The notes under the pieces are model-generated. The model was given only the letters and a program-made list of their open reading frames with translations. It was not told the DNA's origin and did no database searches. Below, in pieces: positions 26,377 through 33,566 of a DNA stretch of 44,944 nucleotides (its first letter is position 1; each line of letters opens with the position of its first letter). The stretch comes from an uncultured Prevotella sp. (GTDB lineage Bacteria; Bacteroidota; Bacteroidia; Bacteroidales; Bacteroidaceae), in NCBI GenBank assembly GCA_905235325.1, contig CAJOLE010000023.1, positions 1-44,944 on the forward strand. The letters run 5' to 3'. The translations under genes and the position numbers were made by a program.

Positions 26377-27247
26377 AATCGAGATCGACACCGGCAGCGG
26401 CTTCTGCTTCGGCGTGACCACCGCCATCAAGAAGGCTGAGGAGGAACTGGCAAAGGGCACCGCACTCTACTGCCTCGGCGACATCGTCCACAACGGCATG
26501 GAGTGTGAGCGACTGCGCAGGATGGGGCTCATCACCATCAACCACGACGAGATGGCCCGCCTCCACGATGCCAAGGTGCTGCTGCGCGCCCACGGCGAGC
26601 CGCCCGAGACCTACGAGCTGGCGCGCCGCAACAACATCGACATCATCGACGCCACCTGCCCCGTGGTGCTCCAGCTCCAGAAGCGCATCAAGCAGCAATA
26701 CGAAAGTTCACCGGCTGTAGGAGGGGCCGCCATCGTCATCTTCGGAAAGAAAGGCCACGCCGAGGTGCTCGGTCTCGTAGGCCAGACGAAGGGCACAGCC
26801 ACCGTCATCGAGAGTTTCGACGAGGCAAAGAAGCTCGACTTCACCCGCGACATCTACCTCTACTCGCAGACAACGAAGTCGCTCGACGAGTTCCACCGCA
26901 TCATCGCCTACATCCAGCAGCACATCAGCCCCACGGCCACCTTCAGGAGCTTCGACACCATCTGCCGCTCGGTGGCCAACCGCATGGGGGGCATCGCGCA
27001 GTTTGCCGTGCGCCACGACCTCATCCTCTTCGTCTGCGGACGCAAGAGTTCTAACGGAAAAGTCTTGTTCAACGAGTGCCAGCGCGTCAACCCCAATACC
27101 CACCTCGTGGAAGGTCCCAGCGAGATTGACCCCAAATGGCTCGACGGCGTCACCACGGTCGGCATCTGCGGCGCCACCTCCACTCCCAAGTGGCTGATGG
27201 AGCAGTGCCGCGACGCCATAAACGCCATACCTATTGACAAAAAATAA
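26348..27247 (+). CDS. ispH: 4-hydroxy-3-methylbut-2-enyl diphosphate reductase
   Basis: The 299-residue enzyme makes IPP and DMAPP in the last step of the non-mevalonate isoprenoid pathway. The three iron-sulfur cysteines are visible in GSGFCFGV, DATCPVV and VGICGATSTP; the conserved LGDIVHNGMEC, RAHGEPPETYE and TKSLDEF segments are also present. The start could be 26348, which overlaps the meaB stop, or 26366, where homologues usually begin; the extra residues MPKLPT come from a nonamer repeat. No terminator is seen before the next promoter at 27259. Confidence 0.93.
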   Translation: MPKLPTMPIKIEIDTGSGFCFGVTTAIKKAEEELAKGTALYCLGDIVHNGMECERLRRMGLITINHDEMARLHDAKVLLRAHGEPPETYELARRNNIDIIDATCPVVLQLQKRIKQQYESSPAVGGAAIVIFGKKGHAEVLGLVGQTKGTATVIESFDEAKKLDFTRDIYLYSQTTKSLDEFHRIIAYIQQHISPTATFRSFDTICRSVANRMGGIAQFAVRHDLILFVCGRKSSNGKVLFNECQRVNPNTHLVEGPSEIDPKWLDGVTTVGICGATSTPKWLMEQCRDAINAIPIDKK

Positions 27248-27258
27248 TAGCCGAAAGT

Positions 27259-27289
27259 TTTGTGCATTCGTTTCTTTTTCGTAACTTTG
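27259..27289 (+). promoter_or_regulatory. Promoter of the AbiEii-type gene
   Basis: TTTG at 27259-27262 and TAACTTTG at 27282-27289 are separated by 19 bp, a complete Bacteroidetes promoter 25 nt before the ATG at 27314. Confidence 0.75.
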
Positions 27290-27313
27290 CTGCCGAGAAA
27301 ATACAAAACGCTT

Positions 27314-28177
27314 ATGTCACGCGAACAAATAATAGACAAGCACAGGAACCTCTTTTGGTACACACCTGATGACCAGAAACACGACATCAGCGATGCCCTA
27401 CTTGTGGAACGAATTCTCAACGACGGCACGCTCGACGATTTCCGTGAATTAATGGCCACCCTTGGCGGCAAGCGTGTGGCTGAAGTATTCTTTTCTGCTA
27501 CCGGACGACAAAAGCAAAACTACTATCCTGAAATTTATCATTTTTTCTCACTTGTCCTCATGCATAGCGAGATACTCAACGACCGACAGCGCGAATTGCT
27601 GCCACTTTTGGCGCAGTTCCGTCGCGAGTACTACCTCGTGGGAGGTACAGCCATCGCCCTCTATATTGGTCACCGTCGCTCTATTGACTTCGACCTGTTC
27701 AAGCCGTCGGCCATCAACCACAAGCGCAACCTCGACAAAATTTCAGCTACGCCTTACAAGCACACCATCACCCGCCGAGTCACCGAGCAGATGAACCTTG
27801 TCGTCAACGACGTCAAGCTCACCTTCTTCCAATATCCTTTCCCCATCGAGCCTACCGCCCGTTTCGAGGCCATCTTCCGCCTGCCCTCTTTGCTTCAGCT
27901 GGCAGCTATGAAGGCCTACGCCTTAGGCCGCCGATCCAAGTGGAAGGACTACGTTGACCTCTACATTCTGCTCCGCGATCATTTCACTATTACTGACATA
28001 TCCACTGAGGCCACACGCATATTCGGCGAACTATACTCCGAGAAGATGTTCCGGTCACAGCTATGCTACTTTGACGACATCGATTACACCGAAGCTGTAG
28101 ATTGGATTATTCCTAATCCACCGACTGACGAGGAAATCCGGCAGACACTCATAGAAGTTGCTACCCAACAATTATAA
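27314..28177 (+). CDS. AbiEii-type nucleotidyltransferase with fused N-terminal domain
   Basis: The 287-residue protein has two parts. Residues ~10-60 (NLFWYTPDDQKHDISDALLVERILNDG, then FRELMATLGGKRVAEVFF) resemble the small DUF6922-type protein usually encoded just upstream of such enzymes in Bacteroidetes. Residues ~100-280 are a DUF1814/AbiEii nucleotidyltransferase: YLVGGTAIALYIGHR and SIDFDLF provide the GG and DxD nucleotide and metal site, and LAAMKAYALGRRSKWKDYVDLY the conserved basic helix. AbiEii toxins nucleotidylate tRNA or other targets and are neutralised by AbiEi; no AbiEi gene is adjacent. It has its own promoter and is followed by ~800 bp of repeat-rich noncoding DNA. Domain-one identity is tentative. 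Confidence 0.82.
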   Translation: MSREQIIDKHRNLFWYTPDDQKHDISDALLVERILNDGTLDDFRELMATLGGKRVAEVFFSATGRQKQNYYPEIYHFFSLVLMHSEILNDRQRELLPLLAQFRREYYLVGGTAIALYIGHRRSIDFDLFKPSAINHKRNLDKISATPYKHTITRRVTEQMNLVVNDVKLTFFQYPFPIEPTARFEAIFRLPSLLQLAAMKAYALGRRSKWKDYVDLYILLRDHFTITDISTEATRIFGELYSEKMFRSQLCYFDDIDYTEAVDWIIPNPPTDEEIRQTLIEVATQQL

Positions 28178-28198
28178 AAGTCACTAATGTGGTAGAGG

Positions 28199-28413
28199 TA
28201 CCTAAATCGCTGGAAAGTCCTTTGTAGAAAGGGGAAACGAATAGGTAGGTCTCTGCGCGAGACATACCTCATACATACCTGAGACATACCTCAGATATAC
28301 CTCTCAGATAGGTACCTCTAAGGTAGGTCTCAGGTATATGTCAGGTATATGTCAGAAACAGACATACCTTGCGGGAATGCCTTTCTGCAAAGGTGTTTTG
28401 AGCGATTTAGGTA
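28199..28413. repeat. ~215-bp element bounded by long imperfect inverted repeats
   Basis: The ends are perfect 13-bp inverted copies of TACCTAAATCGCT (28199-28211; complement at 28401-28413). Inside each lies a second conserved block, CCTTTGTAGAAAGG (28219-28232) facing CCTTTCTGCAAAGG (28380-28393), itself a small hairpin. Arms are thus about 34 bp with roughly 80% match. The interior is the 11-bp iteron array. No coding capacity and no clear target duplication are seen. It could be a MITE-like element, a giant cruciform, or a transcribed hairpin. Confidence 0.8.
28243..28369. repeat. 11-bp iteron array in both orientations
   Basis: The consensus is GAGACATACCT. Forward units lie at 28259-28269, 28270-28280, 28281-28291, 28292-28302 and 28359-28369. 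Reverse units (AGGTAGGTCTC or AGGTATATGTC) lie at 28243-28253, 28321-28331, 28332-28342 and 28343-28353, with a merged pair around 28303-28316. Within blocks the period is exactly 11 bp, about one helical turn. Units are too short and too close for a CRISPR array. Confidence 0.85.
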
Positions 28414-28475
28414 TATCTCCCACCTTTTTATGAATTAGTGGTCAACGCCAAAGTGCTGAACGAGAGCCTCACCGC

Positions 28476-28532
28476 TACCCGCCAGTAAACGTCACGTTTA
28501 CCGCCGGGTACAGGCACGTTTACTGGCGGGTA
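28476..28532. repeat. Perfect 17-bp inverted repeat with a third copy between
   Basis: TACCCGCCAGTAAACGT (28476-28492) is exactly complementary to ACGTTTACTGGCGGGTA (28516-28532). A third, near-identical copy ACGTTTACCGCCGGGTA lies at 28494-28510. The sub-motif ACGTTTA appears again at 28698 and 28922, inside and just after the structured RNA downstream. The segment 28413-28634 otherwise shows no gene. Confidence 0.85.
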
Positions 28533-28611
28533 AGTAAGCATTAGCATCCTGCAACTCTTATTCAAAAAAAGGACTGATTAGATGCTATCCTATAAATTTT
28601 CTCCGAATCGC

Positions 28612-28642
28612 TTGGCGGTTCGAATTTCTTTTTGTATCTTTG
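28612..28642 (+). promoter_or_regulatory. Promoter of the structured RNA
   Basis: TTG at 28612-28614 is followed after 20 bp by TATCTTTG at 28635-28642, matching the promoter form of the neighbours. No start codon with a plausible frame follows for over 300 nt, so a noncoding transcript beginning near 28649 is expected. Confidence 0.65.
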
Positions 28643-28920
28643 TCCCCGACTCAGGTAGCCCTTTAGGGCGAGCGGGTCAAAACTTAGTGGTAAAAGGACG
28701 TTTACTAACGTTATCTTCGGCCGTCGAATCTCGCACATTCTGGCCTCGGAAGATACGCAACCGAAACGTCCACTTTGGGTGTATTGTACCCTGTCCGTTC
28801 TTTTATTGGCGGGCAGTCTCAATATATCTTGACGTGGGCTATCTCGAGTTGCTTATCCTGAGGCAAGGCAATGCGAGAGCCCGACGGCGGGATAAGTGAG
28901 AAGTAGAGCACCCACGTCTT
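28643..28920 (+). ncRNA. Unassigned structured RNA of about 280 nt
   Basis: The segment follows a promoter, lacks an open frame and folds into many stems visible by eye. They are CCCG..CTC with GAG..CGGG (28645-28652/28670-28676) over GCCC/GGGC; GGACGTTT/AAACGTCC (28696-28703/28764-28771) enclosing TATCTTC/GAAGATA and GGCC/GGCC; GGGT/ACCC (28777/28788); CTGTCCG/CGGGCAG (28791-28797/28810-28816); and GACGTGGG/CCCACGTC (28831-28838/28911-28918) enclosing CTTATCC/GGATAAG (28852/28890). I see no signature of tmRNA, RNase P RNA, SRP RNA or a tRNA. It lies between the repeat cluster and a truncated DUF2971 gene. The 3' end is approximate, placed after the last stem. Confidence 0.6.
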
Positions 28921-28979
28921 TACGTTTAACACCTTTAATTGCCGAATCCGGGTAGCTATACGCATTTAGAGAATCGATT

Positions 28980-29243
28980 ATGCCAGAAAGAGTTTATCAT
29001 TACACGTCTTTAGATGCATTGGTTGGCATTCTGAAGAAGGAAGAAATTGACGATTCTTCAGGAAAAAGGAAAAAACAGAATTCTTTGACATTTTGGGGAA
29101 GTCGTTATGATTGTATGAATGCCCAACAGGACTATCTTTTTGCGTCTAAGGTAGTCTTGCCAAAAATCTTAAAAGCATTAGAGTTGCGAGCAGACATCAG
29201 TGAAGATATACTTATTGAACAAACGAGTAGGTATCCACTTTAA
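28980..29243 (+). CDS. Truncated DUF2971-like protein
   Basis: The 87-residue product begins VYHYTSLDALVGIL and contains FWGSRYDCMNAQQDYLFA, the N-terminal signature of DUF2971 proteins (YHYTS, then a tryptophan and a MND-like motif). Family members are usually three to four times longer, and the C-terminal part is missing. The stop lies 14 bp before the start of the next gene, which suggests that a rearrangement replaced the remainder. Composition turns AT-rich from about here. DUF2971 proteins often sit in defence or mobile regions; their function is not known to me. It may be a non-functional remnant. Confidence 0.6.
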   Translation: MPERVYHYTSLDALVGILKKEEIDDSSGKRKKQNSLTFWGSRYDCMNAQQDYLFASKVVLPKILKALELRADISEDILIEQTSRYPL

Positions 29244-29257
29244 ATAAAATTGATAAT

Positions 29258-31990
29258 ATGAAACAGTTAAAGTACACATTATTGGTTTGCATACTCAGTA
29301 TGCTAAATCTTTCTGAGACAAGAGCTCAAGGTCTTTCACTTTCATTTAATTTAAGTGAAACCGATACGCTGGCAAACATGATTGCAGAGAGTAAAAAATA
29401 TGATATTACTGAGTTGACATTATCGGGTGTCATAAATATTCCTAATGCCGATTATATAATAGACTTGAATAATAAAGGATCCCTGCAAAAAATAGATTTG
29501 TCTAATGTCACTGAATTACATGGGGCAACAATTAAAAGGATTCGAGTATATGGTAAAGAAGGTGAAAAAGTCTTGTCGTATTATGAAAGTCCAGTAACAT
29601 GGATGTACAAGATAATTGAGGATTATTTGGGATGGGATGGTACAACTTCTACGAATCATCAATATGAAGCATCAATTGAAGTAATAGATGTTCTCAATAT
29701 CAATGGATTTACTCGACAATTTATTGTCGATTATGGAAGGTTTGGCTGTTGGAAAGGAACAAAAAAATTTGGGTATTCTGACAAATGGCCTAAAGATGTT
29801 TTCTGTAATTGTTCCTTTTACAAATTTGTAATGCCCAACAATTTGATTACAGTAGGCGGCTCAGACCGTAGTTTCTGTCCTCAAAATGCAAATACTATTG
29901 TATTCGGTGAAAAAATCCAAAAGATCGACAATTATGCATTCAAAGGAGCATATTTGGGCAGGATTGAATTTACCTCGAATATTTCTACTATAGGGAATGG
30001 GGCATTTGAGGGCGCACGAGGTGGTTTGCTCACAAAAAATTTCTTTGATAATTTAACAAGTATAGGTAATTCTGCCTTTAAAGATAGTTATCTCGTACCT
30101 AATAATTTATCGTTATTATGTATTAAAGAACTTGGTGAAAAGGCATTTATGAACACTCTCGCTGAAAATGTTGAAATTGGAGACGAATTACTGTTCGTTT
30201 CTAATGAAACATTTGCGGATTGTATCAATTTGCAAAGATTCAGAAGTGGTGCGAATATAAGAAAAATAGGAATTGGGTCATTTTCTGGATGTAAAAAGCT
30301 CAAAGAGATTCAATTGCCTTATGGTTTGTCCTATATCGGTAATTATGCTTTTGCAGATGATACATCAATGGTTAAATTTTCTGTTCCGGATTCTGTCAGG
30401 ACAATTGGATATAAGGCTTTTGCAAATAGTGGCTTGTACGAACTAAATGTAGGAAACCTGGAAAAATTCCGCAGAGACATCGTTGACGGATGCGATAGCC
30501 TAAAGGTAATCACTGTAAGCAACAGCAATGAAAACCTAATCAGCAAAGACGGTGTATTGTACTCAAAGGACCAAACCCAACTTTTGTTATATCCAATGGC
30601 AAAAGACGGAGACATCTATGAAATCGATAATGATGTTACAGAAATCGCTGATTCTGCTTTCTATGGAGCAAGCGAATTAAGAGCTGTGTCTGTAGGAGAG
30701 ACTGTAAAGAAGATAGGAAAGAATGCCTTTAATGGCAGTGGTGTATTGGAATTAAAGATGTTACCGAAAACGATGCCAAAAGTGACAGACAACAATTCAG
30801 GGCTTAACCAGTCAACAACCCGATTGTTTGTTCCTGAAAGCTCCTATAGCAACTACTATATAGCGAACTACTGGGGTGACTTCATGCAAATATATTCTTT
30901 GGACAAGGCTGTATCTGCAGATGGTGTCATCAATGTGGATGTAGCGGGAACATTGCCAGCCTATATTGGCTTTGGCAATCAAAATAAGTATAATGCACTA
31001 CGGCTTTCTGGTCATTTGAACGACGCAGATATGAAGTATCTGAGTGAAATGTCGACTTTAGGTGCGCTTACAGATTTGGACTTCTCACTGGCTACTTTGA
31101 AAGGTGGTATTATTAGCAAAAGTATTTTTGAGGGCAGCAACCTGACGAAACTTGCCATCAGCGAATCTGTCACCAAAATAGGAGAACGCGCCTTCTACGA
31201 TTGCGAGTTGGAGGAATTCATAATACCTAAGCAAGTTACTGAAATAGGAAATCTGGCACTGAAAGGTGCGAAACTGTCCTCTATCAATATTCCGGCATCC
31301 ACTACCAAGTTTGACATCCAGTCGCTTTGCGGTATGAGAACGTTGGAGCAGATAGAAGTTGATGCTGACAACCAGCAATATATGTCGAGCGATGGTGTGT
31401 TGTTCACTAAGGATGGTAAAACATTACTGCTTTATCCAAATGGAAAGGAGGGTGACTCTTACACTACACCTGCAAGTGTTGTATATATTGGCGATAATGC
31501 ATTCGGTGGATATAAGCTCAAGAAGGTTACATTGAACGAGGGGTTGAAAGAAATTGGCGACTACGCATTTGACCTTGAATTCTTGGAGTCGGTTGGGCTT
31601 CCCAGTACACTGGAAAAGCTTGGCCACAGGGCGTTCTTTAGCTGTAACCGCCTGATGGACATTATGTGTCTTGCTATCACTCCCCCAACTATAAGGTATG
31701 ATCCTTATGCGTATTTTGGGCAACCCTATAATAACTTCTCAGACAAGACCTATAGCAACGCATCGTTGATGGTGCCCGAAGGAAGCAGCCTCTATAAAAC
31801 AAGAAAAGGATGGAGTCTCTTTAAAAATATCTTAGAAATGGATATGTCAGGTGTTGAGAGTATTCAAGGTAATTTATTACCTGCCGCCAAAATATACGAT
31901 ATCTCCGGGAGGGAAAACAAGAACCTCCGCTCAGGTCTCAATATCATTCGGGAAAAAAGCGGTGTTTGTAAGAAAGTGATGATAAAATAG
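29258..31990 (+). CDS. BspA-like leucine-rich repeat surface protein with T9SS-type C-terminus
   Basis: The 910-residue exported protein has a signal peptide ending ETRAQ. Many LRR_5/BspA-type repeats follow (IQKIDNYAFKGA, ISTIGNGAFEGA, LSYIGNYAFADD, VTKIGERAFYDC, LKEIGDYAFD) between ~200 and 830. Two SKDGVLYSKD- and SSDGVLFTKDGKTLLLYP-type inserts are typical of BspA relatives. The C-terminus (KIYDISGREN, SGLNIIREKSG, KKVMIK) matches a type IX sorting domain, so it is probably displayed on the cell surface, where BspA proteins bind host or bacterial ligands. The first ~1.2 kb is strongly AT-rich while the 3' half is closer to the chromosome average, suggesting a mosaic. An A-rich leader precedes the ATG. 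Confidence 0.88.
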   Translation: MKQLKYTLLVCILSMLNLSETRAQGLSLSFNLSETDTLANMIAESKKYDITELTLSGVINIPNADYIIDLNNKGSLQKIDLSNVTELHGATIKRIRVYGKEGEKVLSYYESPVTWMYKIIEDYLGWDGTTSTNHQYEASIEVIDVLNINGFTRQFIVDYGRFGCWKGTKKFGYSDKWPKDVFCNCSFYKFVMPNNLITVGGSDRSFCPQNANTIVFGEKIQKIDNYAFKGAYLGRIEFTSNISTIGNGAFEGARGGLLTKNFFDNLTSIGNSAFKDSYLVPNNLSLLCIKELGEKAFMNTLAENVEIGDELLFVSNETFADCINLQRFRSGANIRKIGIGSFSGCKKLKEIQLPYGLSYIGNYAFADDTSMVKFSVPDSVRTIGYKAFANSGLYELNVGNLEKFRRDIVDGCDSLKVITVSNSNENLISKDGVLYSKDQTQLLLYPMAKDGDIYEIDNDVTEIADSAFYGASELRAVSVGETVKKIGKNAFNGSGVLELKMLPKTMPKVTDNNSGLNQSTTRLFVPESSYSNYYIANYWGDFMQIYSLDKAVSADGVINVDVAGTLPAYIGFGNQNKYNALRLSGHLNDADMKYLSEMSTLGALTDLDFSLATLKGGIISKSIFEGSNLTKLAISESVTKIGERAFYDCELEEFIIPKQVTEIGNLALKGAKLSSINIPASTTKFDIQSLCGMRTLEQIEVDADNQQYMSSDGVLFTKDGKTLLLYPNGKEGDSYTTPASVVYIGDNAFGGYKLKKVTLNEGLKEIGDYAFDLEFLESVGLPSTLEKLGHRAFFSCNRLMDIMCLAITPPTIRYDPYAYFGQPYNNFSDKTYSNASLMVPEGSSLYKTRKGWSLFKNILEMDMSGVESIQGNLLPAAKIYDISGRENKNLRSGLNIIREKSGVCKKVMIK

Positions 31991-32001
31991 ATTTCAAACC
32001 G

Positions 32002-32586
32002 ATGAAAACAATCTCTCTTCTATTTTCTTGGACGGCCATCATCCTCAGCATCGTGGCGCTTGTGGGTAAAACCGCAGTCACAGCTGAGGGTGGTGTGCTG
32101 ACCATCGTGTCAATCTGTGTAACGCTGATAGTTGGCGTAAGTGTTGTTGACTCGTTGACTGTACATAATATACAGAAACGAATCGACAAATTAAGTGAAG
32201 AAATAAAAAAGATAGAGGAAAAAGAAAAAGACCTTGAGAATGAAAGGGAGAAGCAAAAGGCATCTCTATATATCAGCAATCAAGTATCCTGGGGTATGGC
32301 TACACTTAACGGGCTACCTTATACCTCGTTCCGCTATTTCGTGAAGGGACTTGAGAAATCGCTTGAGGCCAACAACCAAAAAGGCATCAACAGCTGCCTG
32401 AAGTGTATGGAGCAAGTTCCAAAAGTCATTGAACGTATGAAGAAAAAGGGGGAAGAATGTGATGATGCTGGTAAGAAAAAGGAACTACCCGCTATCTCAG
32501 ACATAGTCAAAGAGTTGGAAGTCTATAAGTTGGTTAAATCCAGGATCGAAAAGATATTCGAACAAATGAAAGGCTATTATCTGTAG
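32002..32586 (+). CDS. Hypothetical membrane protein with coiled coil
   Basis: I do not recognise a family in this 194-residue protein. Two hydrophobic helices near the N-terminus (LLFSWTAIILSIVALVG and VLTIVSICVTLIVGVSVV) are followed by a highly charged coiled coil (~55-90: RIDKLSEEIKKIEEKEKDLE) and a helical C-terminal part containing two cysteines in CLKCM. It lies 11 bp after the BspA-like gene and could be co-transcribed. The topology suggests a small anchored scaffold with a cytoplasmic helical domain. Codon use is intermediate between the AT-rich island and the chromosome. Confidence 0.7.
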   Translation: MKTISLLFSWTAIILSIVALVGKTAVTAEGGVLTIVSICVTLIVGVSVVDSLTVHNIQKRIDKLSEEIKKIEEKEKDLENEREKQKASLYISNQVSWGMATLNGLPYTSFRYFVKGLEKSLEANNQKGINSCLKCMEQVPKVIERMKKKGEECDDAGKKKELPAISDIVKELEVYKLVKSRIEKIFEQMKGYYL

Positions 32587-32624
32587 ACATATCGTGCAAT
32601 GGTACAGGAATCATAAATAACTGA

Positions 32625-32771
32625 ACTGTAACCTCTGCCGACGTGACCGTACTCGCCAACTACCTCGTTGGTCGCGGCACGTTAGCCAACGAGGCGGCTG
32701 CCTACGTAAATGATGATGACAAGATTGACATTGCTGACCTGGCAGCACTTATCGTCCTTGCTATTGAATAG
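32625..32771 (+). pseudogene. Dockerin-like C-terminal remnant
   Basis: A 48-residue frame without a start codon ends at TAG 32769-32771. It reads SADVTVLANYLVGRG, then YVNDDDKIDIADLAALIVLAIE, the two calcium-binding half-repeats of a type I dockerin-like domain as found at the C-termini of Prevotella surface proteins. A stop codon lies directly upstream in frame (32622-32624). The 5' part of the gene has been lost, presumably when the preceding genes arrived. Confidence 0.7.
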
Positions 32772-32781
32772 ATCAAATAAA

Positions 32782-32820
32782 GACAGCGGCTGGAAGTATG
32801 GGAACCTCCCAACCGCTGTC
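32782..32820. terminator. Hairpin between convergent genes
   Basis: GACAGCGG (32782-32789) pairs with CCGCTGTC (32813-32820); a TGG/CCA extension follows after one mismatch. It lies 10 bp after the dockerin remnant and before the end of the converging lipoprotein gene, so it probably served as a terminator for the lost gene. Confidence 0.55.
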
Positions 32821-32845
32821 GCTGTTATCCTGAATTGTGTATGAT

Positions 32846-33401
32846 CTACTCAGCCTTCTTGCCGAAGTGACGGACTGGCTTGGCAGGTGCCTCAGCAGTG
32901 CTGTCGTTGCCTTCGCCACGGGTCTGACGTGAGTAATAGTAGTCATCGCACCAGTCGTCGTAGCCCCAGTGGCGGTAGTTGTCCCAGTTGGGCGACGAGG
33001 TGTGGACGAGGTTGAAGTAGACATCGTTGTCGCCGTCGGCGATGTAGCCCGAGAAACGACAGGTGGTAGTCGGCAATGACCACCGAGGTGTCGTCTTCGC
33101 GGAAGTGGACGTAGATATTGCCATTGTCGACGCGCCAGCTGATGTGGTTGGCCACGTAGTCCCAGGGTGCGCCGCTGTAGTAGTCGACCCAGTAGCCCGA
33201 GCCCTTGGTAAAGCGGAAGGGATCGATGCTGAAGGTGATTTCGGAGTGGGTGGCGTAGTAGTCGCGCCCGTCGTAGTAGGTTGAAACGAACATGGTGCCG
33301 CTCCAGGTTCCCTCGAGGGTATCAGCGATGTATTCGTCCTCGCAGGCTGTGAATGTGAGAGCCGTCAGGGCTGTCAGCATCAGGGTGTATAGCTTCTTCA
33401 T
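32846..33401 (-). pseudogene. Small lipoprotein, frameshifted
   Basis: The gene starts MKKLYTLMLTALTALTFTAC, a lipoprotein signal with Cys20, and continues with DTLEGTWSGTMFV and a Tyr/Asp/Trp-rich beta-type sequence of the lipocalin-like kind common in Bacteroidetes. Near 33054-33056 (an AAA run on the plus strand) one extra base shifts the frame. The continuation SGYIADGDNDVYFNLVHTS runs to the stop at 32846 and ends in a charged tail (KPVRHFGKKAE). Removing one base gives an intact product of 184 residues, so a sequencing indel is quite possible. I do not recognise a named family. A complete promoter lies 45 nt upstream. Confidence 0.75.
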
Positions 33402-33445
33402 AGTCTTAATCTTTAGATGGTGAGTAATTTCGTTTTTTACTGCTG

Positions 33446-33476
33446 CAAAGATACTGCTTTTCAGAACACGCTGCAA
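33446..33476 (-). promoter_or_regulatory. Promoter of the small lipoprotein gene
   Basis: On the minus strand TTG (33474-33476) is followed after 20 bp by TATCTTTG (33446-33453), 45 nt before the ATG at 33401. Confidence 0.7.
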
Positions 33477-33491
33477 GGGTAAAACTATAAA

Positions 33492-33517
33492 ACCGCATAG
33501 GGAATTCCCTACGCGGT
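33492..33517 (-). terminator. Terminator of the porQ-cmk operon
   Basis: ACCGC (33492-33496) and GCGGT (33513-33517) flank TAGGGAATTCCCTA, giving a nearly perfect 26-nt palindrome with one mismatch. On the minus strand it is followed by TTTTATAGTTTT and lies 50 nt after the cmk stop. Confidence 0.7.
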
Positions 33518-33566
33518 CCTGCATATTTCTCAATCAAAACGAGACTGTCGGCGGCAGGCAGCATGG

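Noticed and set aside
28243..28369. Possible CRISPR array
   Set aside because: Repeats are only 11 bp, directly abutting or in both orientations, with no unique spacers and no cas genes.
28610..28630. T-loop-like GGTTCGAAT suggesting a tRNA fragment or attachment site
   Set aside because: The flanking bases do not form a T-stem and no acceptor or anticodon arm is nearby; it overlaps the -33 to -7 spacer of a good promoter.
28562..28822. 86-residue minus-strand frame over the RNA gene
   Set aside because: It has no recognisable motif and runs through the stems, while the plus strand has a promoter and consistent RNA pairing.
28643..28920. tmRNA, RNase P RNA or a retron ncRNA
   Set aside because: None of the conserved core strings or tag-coding region is present, and no reverse transcriptase gene lies nearby.
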